Assembly (NCBI RefSeq): GCF_024584805.1
Contig: NZ_CP075715.1
Span: 4,766,526 to 4,830,525 of the forward strand
Direction of reading: 5' to 3'
DNA length: 64,000 nucleotides
Source of the DNA: Streptomyces sp. FIT100
GTDB lineage: Bacteria > Actinomycetota > Actinomycetes > Streptomycetales > Streptomycetaceae
Shown: one piece after another, positions 56,839-64,000 of the stretch
Position numbering within the stretch: position 1 is the stretch's first letter
How the letters are laid out: each line of letters begins with the position of its first letter
Program-made: the position numbers and the translations under genes
Notes under the pieces: generated by a model
What the model was told of the DNA's origin: nothing
What the model saw: the letters and a program-made list of their open reading frames with translations, nothing else
The model's database searches: none

Positions 56839-56979
56839 CGTCCGGCCGGGGGGCCGGAGGTTGTCCCCCGGGAATTGCAGCATTGCGACGTTGTGGACGT
56901 GACACCGGGCCGGGGGTCCGGGGGTTGTCCCCCGGGAATTGCAGCATCGCGACGTTGTGGACGTGACACCCGGCCGGGA
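56818..56979. repeat. 64-bp tandem repeat overlapping a gene end
   Basis: Three copies begin at 56818, 56882 and 56946, exactly 64 bases apart; the third is truncated at about 56979. Each contains ATTGCGACGTTGTGGACGTG. The first copy includes the last coding bases and stop of the upstream gene; each complete unit has a GGGGG/CCCCC hairpin. The duplication therefore started inside the gene's 3' end. Confidence 0.9.
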
Positions 56980-57003
56980 ACGTGACCGAGCCCGTCCGGA
57001 GAC

Positions 57004-57043
57004 GTGACTGACCCCCGGCCGCCCGCGGCCGGGGGTCAGTCAC
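57004..57043. terminator. Strong hairpin terminator
   Basis: GTGACTGACCCCCGGCCGC pairs perfectly with GCGGCCGGGGGTCAGTCAC (19 bp). It ends both the membrane-protein gene and the NlpC/P60 gene ending at 57066. Confidence 0.93.
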
Positions 57044-57065
57044 GCGTCTCGCGCACGACAGGGCG

Positions 57066-58256
57066 TCAGGCCGGTCGGACGCTCCCGTAGATCGGCATGT
57101 AGTAGATCGACTCCTCGCGGACGTTCGTGCCCGGCTTCGGCGCGTGGATCATCTTGCCGTCGCCTATGTAGATGCCGACGTGGCTGATGTCGTCGTAGAA
57201 GAAGACCAGGTCACCGGGGAGCAGGTCCGCCGTGGCGACGCGCGTGCCGACCTCGACCTGGTCCCACGTGGTGCGGGGCAGCTCGACGCCGGCCTCCTTC
57301 CACGCGGCCTGGGTGAGGCCGGAGCAGTCGAACGAGCTGGGCCCGGTCGCGCCCCAGACGTACGGCTTGCCGATCTGGGCGCGGGCGAAGGCGAGGACCT
57401 TCTCGGCCTTGGCGGCGTAGGTGCCGGAGCCGGTCGAGCTGCCCGTGCCGGTACCGGTACCCGTACCCGAACCGGTCCCGGTCCCGGCGCTTTCCTCCTG
57501 CTGCGCCTGCTCCTGTGCCCGGCGCTCGGCCTCCGCCTCCGCCTCGGCCTTGGCTTTCGCCTCCGCCTCGGCTCTGGCCCTCTCCTCGGCCTTGCGGCGG
57601 GCCTCTTCGGCCTTCTTGCGCTCCAGCTCCGCGAGCCGCGCCTTCTCCTCGGCCGTCAGCTCCGCCAGCAGCGTCCGCGCCTCGGCGAGCTTGTTCTGGA
57701 CGGCTTCCTTGCTGGTGCGCAGCGACTGCTGCGAGGCGGTCAGCGTCTCCAGGCTCTCCGTCGCCTTGGCGCGCTGCTTCGCGGCCGCCGCCTGCTGCTT
57801 CTCGAAGTCGGCGACGGCGCCCCGCTGCTCGTCGGAGAGCCGGTCCATCAGATGGGTCTGGTCGAAGTACGCCTGCGGGCTGTCGGCGAAGAGCAGCGCC
57901 GCGGTCGGCGTGACCGCACCGGTCCGGTACTGCGCCGCCGCGTACGAACCGAGCGTGCGGCGCGCCTCGTTCAGCGACTCGGTGCGCTTGGCGACGTCGT
58001 CGAGGATCTGGCCCACCTCGCGGCGCTGCTGCGCGGTCTCCTCTTTGGCCTTGTTGTACTGCTGGGTCGCACTGCCCGCCTGCCGGTAGAGGTCGTCGAC
58101 CTTCTTCTGGACCTCTTCGACGCTGGGCCGCGGCTCGGCCTGGGCGCTCTGGGTGGAGAGGAGGGTCATGCCCGCGAGGGCGGCCGTCGTGAACCCGACG
58201 GCGGGGGATTTCGTACGGGGACGTGTACGGGTACGGGTCTTGCGATGCGACGCCAA
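57066..58256 (-). CDS. NlpC/P60 (C40) peptidoglycan hydrolase 2, under c-di-AMP riboswitch
   Basis: A 396-residue hydrolase. I start at TTG 58256, nine bases after AAGGAG; the ATG at 58265 touches AAGGAG and is too close. Signal peptide to about residue 40, then a long Glu/Ala/Lys coiled coil (about 45-235), a Gly/Thr/Ser repeat linker (alternating GTGTG) and the NlpC/P60 domain with FDCSGLTQAAW and SHVGIYIG. A c-di-AMP riboswitch precedes it, as for many actinobacterial wall hydrolases. Confidence 0.92.
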   Translation of the reverse strand: MASHRKTRTRTRPRTKSPAVGFTTAALAGMTLLSTQSAQAEPRPSVEEVQKKVDDLYRQAGSATQQYNKAKEETAQQRREVGQILDDVAKRTESLNEARRTLGSYAAAQYRTGAVTPTAALLFADSPQAYFDQTHLMDRLSDEQRGAVADFEKQQAAAAKQRAKATESLETLTASQQSLRTSKEAVQNKLAEARTLLAELTAEEKARLAELERKKAEEARRKAEERARAEAEAKAKAEAEAEAERRAQEQAQQEESAGTGTGSGTGTGTGTGSSTGSGTYAAKAEKVLAFARAQIGKPYVWGATGPSSFDCSGLTQAAWKEAGVELPRTTWDQVEVGTRVATADLLPGDLVFFYDDISHVGIYIGDGKMIHAPKPGTNVREESIYYMPIYGSVRPA

Positions 58257-58277
58257 GGCCGCCATCTCCTTCCGTCG

Positions 58278-58440
58278 ACCGCCTACCGGGTTAGCTGTCG
58301 GGTTCGGACGGAACGGAAGGCTGTCCTACGGGCCGAGTTGACTTTGGCCCGATTCACCCCAGTTGCGCATGGTGGGTCCCCGGTTCCGAACTTCCTTGCG
58401 GAAAGTCCGGATTCGGCGTGGGCTGCCCGATCGGCGTTGG
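58278..58440 (-). ncRNA. c-di-AMP riboswitch (ydaO-yuaA)
   Basis: On the minus strand the conserved pieces appear in order: GAACCGGGGACCCACC, GGGGTGAATCGGGC, AGGACAGCC, CCGAACCCGACAGCTAACC and GGTAGGCGG. This is the ydaO-yuaA pattern. It ends 22 bases before the TTG start, so it probably turns the hydrolase gene off when c-di-AMP is high. Confidence 0.93.
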
Positions 58441-58472
58441 TCGCCAAGGGGGTTCGGGCCGCCTGGGCGTGC

Positions 58473-58502
58473 ACGCTAGCCAAAGTGTGGGGCCCATGTG
58501 AA
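58473..58502 (-). promoter_or_regulatory. Promoter of the riboswitch transcript
   Basis: On the minus strand TTCACA (58497-58502), 18 bases, then TAGCGT (58473-58478): a good housekeeping promoter. It starts a leader of about 210 bases containing the riboswitch. Confidence 0.7.
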
Positions 58503-58625
58503 GGACGATGCGCGATATGTCCGATACATTTTCGTGACCTTAGCGTGCCGTGGTCGTTGCGCCACGCAGCGTGCCCGGCCGGAAGCGGCCGCACGGCCGG
58601 CTGGGCAGCAGGCCGGACAGGGGTC

Positions 58626-58685
58626 GGACGGCGGACCGGACGGCGGACCGGACGGCGGACCGGGCGGCAGGCCGGACCGCGGACC
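58626..58685. repeat. 12-bp tandem repeat, 3 exact and 2 degenerate units
   Basis: GGACGGCGGACC repeats from 58626 in exact 12-base steps, then decays. It lies between the riboswitch promoter and pcrA, and I see no gene in that gap (58503-58761). Confidence 0.75.
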
Positions 58686-58761
58686 GGTCGCGGCGGGAGG
58701 GGACCTGTTGTCGCCAAGGCGGCGGCGGAGTGTCAGTGCGGCGGCCTAGACTCGTAAAGCG

Positions 58762-61239
58762 ATGAGCAGCCTCTTTGACGACAGCTTCCTGGCGGACCTC
58801 CGGCGCACCTCGGGACCGGAGGAGCCCCCGCCGCCCGAGCACGACGAGCTCCACGAGCCGGACGAGCACGGGCCCCGCGAGGAGGTCCCGCACGACCTCT
58901 TCGAGGGGAAGTTCGACGTGCCCCCGGCCCGGGACGCCTACTACCGGGACGGAGCGCACCGCCCCGCCGTGGACCCGGCCGCACTGCTCGACGGCCTGAA
59001 CGAGCAGCAGCGCGCCGCCGTCGTCCACACCGGCTCGCCCCTGCTCATCGTGGCCGGCGCCGGCTCCGGCAAGACCCGGGTGCTGACCCACCGGATCGCC
59101 CATCTGCTGGCGACCCGCCACGTCCACCCCGGTCAGATACTGGCGATCACGTTCACCAACAAGGCCGCGGGCGAGATGAAGGAGCGCGTCGAGCACCTCG
59201 TCGGCCCGCGCGCCAACGCCATGTGGGTCTCCACCTTCCACAGCGCCTGCGTCCGCATCCTGCGCAGGGAGAGCAAGAGGCTCGGCTTCACGTCGTCCTT
59301 CTCGATCTACGACGCCGCCGACTCGAAGCGGCTCATGGCCCTCGTCTGCCGCGACCTCGACCTCGATCCGAAGCGCTACCCCCCGAAGTCGTTCAGCGCC
59401 AAGATCTCGAACCTGAAGAACGAGCTGATCGACGAGGAGACCTTCGCCGACCAGGCCGCCGACGGGTTCGAGAAGACGCTGGCAGAGGCGTACCGGATGT
59501 ACCAGGCGCGGCTGCGCGAGGCCAACGCGCTGGACTTCGACGACATCATCATGACCGCGGTCCATCTGCTCCAGGCGTTCCCGGACGTTGCCGAGCACTA
59601 CCGGCGCCGGTTCCGCCACGTCCTGGTCGACGAGTACCAGGACACCAACCACGCGCAGTACACGCTGGTGCGCGAGCTGGTCGGCCCCGGGTACGAGGAC
59701 CTCGGCCCGGCCGAGCTGTGCGTCGTGGGCGACGCCGACCAGTCGATCTACGCCTTCCGCGGCGCCACGATCCGCAACATCCTCCAGTTCGAGGAGGACT
59801 ACCCGGAGGCTACGACGATCCTGCTGGAGCAGAACTACCGCTCGACGCAGACGATCCTGTCGGCCGCCAATGCGGTGATCGAGCGCAACGAGAGCCGCCG
59901 CCCCAAGAACCTGTGGACGAACGCGGGCGCAGGCGCCCAGATCACCGGCTACGTCGCGGACACCGAGCACGACGAGGCCCAGTTCGTCGCCGACGAGATC
60001 GACCGGCTGACGGACGCGGGCGAGGCCAAGGCCGGCGACGTCGCGGTCTTCTACCGGACGAACGCCCAGTCCCGCGTCTTCGAAGAGATCTTCATCCGCG
60101 TCGGCCTGCCCTACAAGGTCGTCGGCGGCGTGCGCTTCTACGAGCGCAAGGAGGTCCGGGACGTCCTCGCCTACCTGCGCGTCCTCGCCAACCCCGAGGA
60201 CAACGTCCCGCTGCGCCGCATCCTCAATGTGCCCAAGCGCGGCATCGGCGAGCGCGCCGAGGCGATGGTCGACGCGCTGGCGCTGCGCGAGAAGATCACC
60301 TTCCCGCAGGCGCTGCGCCGCGTGGACGAGGCGTACGGCATGGCGGCCCGCTCCGCGAACGCCGTGAAGCGGTTCAACACGCTGATGGAGGAGCTCGGCA
60401 CGATCGTCGAGTCCGGTGCGGGCCCCGCGACGGTCCTGGAGGCCGTGCTCGAACGGACCGGTTACCTCGCCGAGTTGCAGGCGTCGACCGACCCGCAGGA
60501 CGAGACCCGTATCGAGAACCTCCAGGAGCTTGCCGCGGTCGCGCTCGAATACGAGCAGGCGCGCGGCGACGAGGAGGGCTCGGGCACGCTCGCCGAGTTC
60601 CTGGAGCAGGTCGCGCTCGTCGCCGACTCCGACCAGATCCCCGACGAGGACGAAGAAGGCGCCGGCGTCATCACACTGATGACGCTGCACACGGCCAAGG
60701 GTCTGGAGTTCCCGGTCGTCTTCCTCACGGGCATGGAGGACGGCGTCTTCCCGCACATGCGGGCGTTGGGCCAGACCAAGGAGCTGGAGGAGGAGCGCCG
60801 GCTGGCGTACGTGGGCATCACACGCGCCCGCGAGCGGCTCTATCTGACCCGGTCGTCGATGCGGAGCGCCTGGGGCCAGCCGGCGTACAACCCGCCGTCG
60901 CGGTTCCTGGAGGAGATCCCGGACGCGCATCTGCAGTGGAAGCGCACGGGCCCGATGGCCGCGCCCGCCGGACCGACGTCCGGAATCACGTCCTCGCTCT
61001 CTTCGTCGCTCTCCTCGTCCCGCTCGCGTTCCGGCCCCTCGGGCTTCGCCACGCGGCGGACGACGGACAAGCCGGTGATCGCACTGGCGGTGGGGGACCG
61101 CGTCACCCACGACCAGTTCGGGCTCGGGACCGTGATGGCGGTGACCGGTTCGGGCGGCGATGCGCAGGCGACGATCGACTTCGGGGACGCGAAGCCGAAG
61201 CGGCTGCTGCTGCGGTACGCGCCGGTCGAAAAGCTGTAG
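58762..61239 (+). CDS. pcrA: ATP-dependent DNA helicase PcrA/UvrD
   Basis: An 825-residue superfamily 1A helicase. An acidic N-terminal extension of about 75 residues precedes the Q motif (LNEQQRAAVVHTGSPLLIVAGAGSGKT, Walker A Lys104). Other motifs are ITFTNKAAGEMK, LVDEYQDTN (Asp290, Glu291), GDADQSIYAFRGA and YVGITRARERLYLT. A Ser-rich linker and a C-terminal Tudor-like domain (VGDRVTHDQFGLGTVMAVTG) are standard. It works in repair and removal of RNA polymerase. TAGACT at 58747 lies nine bases before ATG 58762, with no ribosome site: probably leaderless. Confidence 0.97.
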   Translation: MSSLFDDSFLADLRRTSGPEEPPPPEHDELHEPDEHGPREEVPHDLFEGKFDVPPARDAYYRDGAHRPAVDPAALLDGLNEQQRAAVVHTGSPLLIVAGAGSGKTRVLTHRIAHLLATRHVHPGQILAITFTNKAAGEMKERVEHLVGPRANAMWVSTFHSACVRILRRESKRLGFTSSFSIYDAADSKRLMALVCRDLDLDPKRYPPKSFSAKISNLKNELIDEETFADQAADGFEKTLAEAYRMYQARLREANALDFDDIIMTAVHLLQAFPDVAEHYRRRFRHVLVDEYQDTNHAQYTLVRELVGPGYEDLGPAELCVVGDADQSIYAFRGATIRNILQFEEDYPEATTILLEQNYRSTQTILSAANAVIERNESRRPKNLWTNAGAGAQITGYVADTEHDEAQFVADEIDRLTDAGEAKAGDVAVFYRTNAQSRVFEEIFIRVGLPYKVVGGVRFYERKEVRDVLAYLRVLANPEDNVPLRRILNVPKRGIGERAEAMVDALALREKITFPQALRRVDEAYGMAARSANAVKRFNTLMEELGTIVESGAGPATVLEAVLERTGYLAELQASTDPQDETRIENLQELAAVALEYEQARGDEEGSGTLAEFLEQVALVADSDQIPDEDEEGAGVITLMTLHTAKGLEFPVVFLTGMEDGVFPHMRALGQTKELEEERRLAYVGITRARERLYLTRSSMRSAWGQPAYNPPSRFLEEIPDAHLQWKRTGPMAAPAGPTSGITSSLSSSLSSSRSRSGPSGFATRRTTDKPVIALAVGDRVTHDQFGLGTVMAVTGSGGDAQATIDFGDAKPKRLLLRYAPVEKL

Positions 61240-61321
61240 CGGGCGAGGGCCGACGAGGGCCGGCAAGGGCCGCCGAAGGGCACCGCCTCGCGCGGCCCTC
61301 GGCGGCCGCCTCACACGGTGA

Positions 61322-62947
61322 TTACGACGGGTTCAGGCCGTGGCTGCGCAGCCACGACAGCGGGTCGATCGCGGAGCCCCCGCCCGGCCGGACCTCGAAG
61401 TGCAGATGCGGGCCGGTGGAGTTGCCCGAATTGCCGGAGTACGCAATGACATCGCCGGCCTTGACCGAGCCCGAACGGATCTTGGTGCTGCTGAGATGGC
61501 AGTACCAGGTCTCCGTGCCGTCGGCGGCGGTGACGATGGCCATGTTCCCGTACGCGCTGTTCCACTGCGTGCGTACGGTGCCGTCGCTCGCGGCCATCAC
61601 GGGAGTGCCGTACGAGACGGGGAAGTCGATGCCGGTGTGCATGGACATCCAGTTGACGCCGGCCTGGCCGTAGTACGCGCTGAGCCCGTGCTGGCTGACC
61701 GGCAGCGCGAACTTGGGGCGCAGCGCCTCGCGGCGCGCGGCCTCCTCCTCGCGCTTCTTGCGCTCCGCCTCCTGGCGCGCCTTGAGGTCGATGCGCTCCT
61801 GGGTGCGGCTGGCGCGGTCGCCGAAGTCGCGGGCGTCCTCGCTGAGTGCGGCGAGCTGGGTGTCGAGCTTGCTGTTCGCGGCGACGGGCTTGACGGTCGC
61901 CGGATCGGCGGCCGTGACCGAGGTCTTGTCGTCCTTCTTGTCGTCGCCGCCGGTCAGCCCTGTGACGGATGCGGCCGCGACACCCGCGACGCCCATGACG
62001 CACACGGAGGGCACGGCCACGGTGAGCATGGCCGAACGCTTGGCGGGGGTACGGCGACGGCCGCGGCTTCCGCCCGAGCGGCGTACGGGGCGGGCGGCGG
62101 CGACGCTGACGGCCGGGGCCGTGACGGTTTCCGCGGCGGCGACGAGTTCGGTCTCGTCGTGGCCGTACTCGTGATCGTGGTCGCCGTCGTACTCACGGTC
62201 GCGGCCGTATTCGTACTCGTACGCGCCGTCGTCCGCTGCGGATTCGGATTCGGATCCGGCCTCGGGGGCGGCGGTCCGGTGGTCCGCCTCGGCTTCGAGG
62301 CCGACTTCGAGTCCGGCTTCGGGCTCGGGCCGGAAATCCGCCGCGTCACCCGGAACGAGGTCCGGAACGTGATCCGGGATGTGCTCAGGATGGGAGGTGA
62401 ACTCGCTCGCGGGGGAGAACTGTTCCGGAATGGAGGCGTGCCCGGAGTAGTAGCCGCTGTAGTCGGCGTATGGGGCGTAGTCGACGTGCTCCGTGTGCCC
62501 GGCGTAGTCCGCCTGGTAGGTCTGGTGGGCGTCGGTGAGCTGCTCGGTGGCGGTCCCCGCGGCCGAGTTCCAGGCGGTGGCGTCGTACGAACCGGTCTCG
62601 TACGACGTCGTGCCGTACCCGGCGGCCGCCGGCCACTGGCCCGTCGCGTCGTACCCGAAGGTGGCCGCCGCGGTCTCGAACTGCCCTGTCTGGTTCCAGG
62701 CGTTGGCGTCCCACTGCCCGGTGGTGTCGTACTGCTGCTGCTGCTGCTGCTGGTTTCCCTGCGTCTGCGTCTGCGTCGCGTAGGGGTCGTACCCCGCTGC
62801 CGCTGACTGCCACTGCGTCGCGTCGTACTGCCCGCTGTACCCGGCGTCGTAGTCATAACTGCCCGGGAGGGCACCGAAGAGCGGGTCGGTGTCGAAGCTG
62901 CCGGCGGCGTAGGCGTCGTACCCGGCGTCGGTGTGCTGGTCGTTCAC
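61322..62947 (-). CDS. M23 metallopeptidase with Tyr/Gln/Ala-rich cytoplasmic N-terminus
   Basis: A 541-residue membrane-anchored endopeptidase. The first 290 residues are low complexity: YDATGQW-like repeats, a run of seven Gln encoded by CAG repeats, and an acidic second half. A membrane helix is at about 320-345, then a coiled coil (about 375-425) and the M23 domain (430-541) with HTGIDF and HLHFEV zinc motifs. It cleaves peptidoglycan crosslinks. GTG 62947 is chosen. The N-terminus looks disordered and may drive clustering. Confidence 0.88.
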   Translation of the reverse strand: MNDQHTDAGYDAYAAGSFDTDPLFGALPGSYDYDAGYSGQYDATQWQSAAAGYDPYATQTQTQGNQQQQQQQYDTTGQWDANAWNQTGQFETAAATFGYDATGQWPAAAGYGTTSYETGSYDATAWNSAAGTATEQLTDAHQTYQADYAGHTEHVDYAPYADYSGYYSGHASIPEQFSPASEFTSHPEHIPDHVPDLVPGDAADFRPEPEAGLEVGLEAEADHRTAAPEAGSESESAADDGAYEYEYGRDREYDGDHDHEYGHDETELVAAAETVTAPAVSVAAARPVRRSGGSRGRRRTPAKRSAMLTVAVPSVCVMGVAGVAAASVTGLTGGDDKKDDKTSVTAADPATVKPVAANSKLDTQLAALSEDARDFGDRASRTQERIDLKARQEAERKKREEEAARREALRPKFALPVSQHGLSAYYGQAGVNWMSMHTGIDFPVSYGTPVMAASDGTVRTQWNSAYGNMAIVTAADGTETWYCHLSSTKIRSGSVKAGDVIAYSGNSGNSTGPHLHFEVRPGGGSAIDPLSWLRSHGLNPS

Positions 62948-63022
62948 CAACTTCTCTCTCGCCTCGGCAGCAGGACCAGGATCCGGGGCCTTCCGTGGGG
63001 CCCGAGGAACGCAGTGGGCGCG

Positions 63023-63052
63023 ACTGTACCCGGCGGTATGCGACGCCGACAA
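63023..63052 (-). promoter_or_regulatory. Promoter of the M23 peptidase gene
   Basis: On the minus strand TTGTCG (63047-63052), 18 bases, TACAGT (63023-63028). It lies about 75 bases before GTG 62947. Confidence 0.6.
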
Positions 63053-63168
63053 TCTTCCGCAGGTTTTGGGCGGGCGGGAAACGGGCATTCGGCCGCCTTT
63101 CGGCGGACTGAAGGAAGAGCTTTGGCCTTACGTTCGAGGAGTGTTCGACCCTCGTTCATGTGCCGGGC

Positions 63169-63999
63169 TCAGGCGACGGACACCGCTCCGGACGAGTCGG
63201 CGCCCGATTCGGACGGTTCGAGTACTTGGCGAATGCTCGCGGCGACGGCGGGATGCACGGGGAGGGCGAGATGACCGATTCCGCTCACCCGGACGTTCTG
63301 TGCAAGCAGATCCGGATGGTCGATGCAAGCCGTTTCCAGCGGGATCATCACCTGGTCGAGATCGCTCCAGAAGCTGATGAACCGGGTCCGGCACCCGGGC
63401 GCCGGCCGCCGCAGCTCCTCCAGCACATCGGAACCGGGACGCATCTGGCGCACGATGGGGTGAGCGCTCGCGAGCGGGGCGACGGTCGTGCCCGAGTGGG
63501 GCGTGCCGAGCGTGACGAGCGTCCGGACGCGCCGGTCGCCGCCGAGGCGCTGGGCGTAGTAGCGGGCGATCAGGCCGCCGAGGCTGTGCCCGACGATGTC
63601 GACCTCGGTGTGGCCGGTGCGGGCGCAGATCTCCTCGATATGGCGGCCGAGCAGTCCGGCGGCTGTCCGTATGTCGCACGTCAGCGGTGAGTAGTTGAGC
63701 GACTCGATGTGGCAGCGTCCGTTGCGTGCGAGGGCACGGCGGAGCAGGACGAAGACCGAGCGGTTGTCGATGAAGCCGTGGAGCAGGACGACAGGGGGAT
63801 GCGCCTGGCGCGAGGCCGACGGCAGTGCCTGCGTCCCGGGTGCGGGCGTGTCGTCGACGGGCCGTCCGGGCCGCTCAGGCCAGACGCCCGACGGGTAGAG
63901 GAGCAGATGGCCCGCGAGGATCGCCAGCTCCAGCGCGGTGGCCTGGAGCAGTGCGATCGACAGGCGTATCCGCAAGAGCGGCAGCGGCAGGAACCCCAT
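63169..63999 (-). CDS. Membrane-anchored lipase/esterase (alpha/beta hydrolase)
   Basis: A 276-residue hydrolase starting at ATG 63999, one base from the window edge. It could begin further upstream. An N-terminal hydrophobic helix (about residues 8-34) is an anchor. VVLLHGFIDNRSVF is the oxyanion loop, GHSLGG carries the nucleophile Ser139, LVTLGTPHSGT follows, and SDLDQVMIP and GHLALPVHP supply Asp and His. It resembles the actinobacterial LipA-like lipases acting on triacylglycerols. The real substrate is not known. Confidence 0.85.
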   Translation of the reverse strand: MGFLPLPLLRIRLSIALLQATALELAILAGHLLLYPSGVWPERPGRPVDDTPAPGTQALPSASRQAHPPVVLLHGFIDNRSVFVLLRRALARNGRCHIESLNYSPLTCDIRTAAGLLGRHIEEICARTGHTEVDIVGHSLGGLIARYYAQRLGGDRRVRTLVTLGTPHSGTTVAPLASAHPIVRQMRPGSDVLEELRRPAPGCRTRFISFWSDLDQVMIPLETACIDHPDLLAQNVRVSGIGHLALPVHPAVAASIRQVLEPSESGADSSGAVSVA

Positions 64000-64000
64000 G

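Overview
The window is a stretch of actinobacterial chromosome, almost certainly Streptomyces. The DNA is very GC-rich with strong third-position GC, GTG starts are common, and the whiD-bldM-sigma factor-guaB block is specific to the genus. The backbone order tsaE, tsaB, rimI, tsaD, groES, groEL1, a WhiB-family gene, an ECF sigma factor, guaB and a second guaB-like gene is also the order known from mycobacteria, so this is old conserved core.

Layout. 1-4311: tRNA t6A-modification genes (tsaE end, tsaB, tsaD) with rimI, interrupted by a small ORF behind an iron-box-like palindrome and by a catalytically degenerate L,D-transpeptidase-like gene. 4328-6123: an ECF42-type sigma factor with its DGPF/YciI partner. 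6134-9525: membrane proteins, a THUMP-like methyltransferase and a polysaccharide deacetylase. 9688-11960: groES-groEL1 under two CIRCE operators. 12077-18346: accessory metabolism and regulators (SnoaL-like protein, DeoR/LacI-type repressor, DUF2264 protein, SDR, MOSC, LysR). 18425-23578: developmental regulators whiD and bldM, an ECF sigma factor (probably ShbA), then guaB and its paralogue. 23689-27607: membrane protein, a nucleotide-sugar dehydrogenase with altered active-site residues, and glpD. 28070-34845: two membrane Ser/Thr kinases flanking a pseudokinase, all three with related extracytoplasmic domains. 35100-38586: succinate-semialdehyde dehydrogenase and GMC oxidoreductase. 38648-39748: a LAETG sortase substrate. 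39749-40458: a gene-poor stretch. 40459-42750: chorismate mutase behind a candidate leader-peptide attenuator, divergent from guaA. 42871-45099: class II aldolase and a TIG-domain membrane protein. 45209-50806: a two-gene locus, a Trypco1-like protein and a 1,735-residue caspase / Hsp90-type ATPase / nine-repeat wHTH protein, which I read as a conflict or self-sacrifice system. 50888-55155: DoxX, PspC and a PspC-type two-component system. 55162-63999: cell-wall hydrolases (two NlpC/P60, one M23), one behind a c-di-AMP riboswitch, plus pcrA and a lipase.

The most interesting loci are the caspase/Hsp90/wHTH system, the leaderless Phe/Tyr-codon leader peptide ahead of chorismate mutase, the nucleotide-sugar dehydrogenase lacking its catalytic Cys and Glu, and the kinase-pseudokinase-kinase cluster. 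Several short tandem-repeat arrays (17, about 15, 20, 64 and 12 bp) sit between genes. No tRNA, rRNA, insertion sequence, prophage or CRISPR array was seen.
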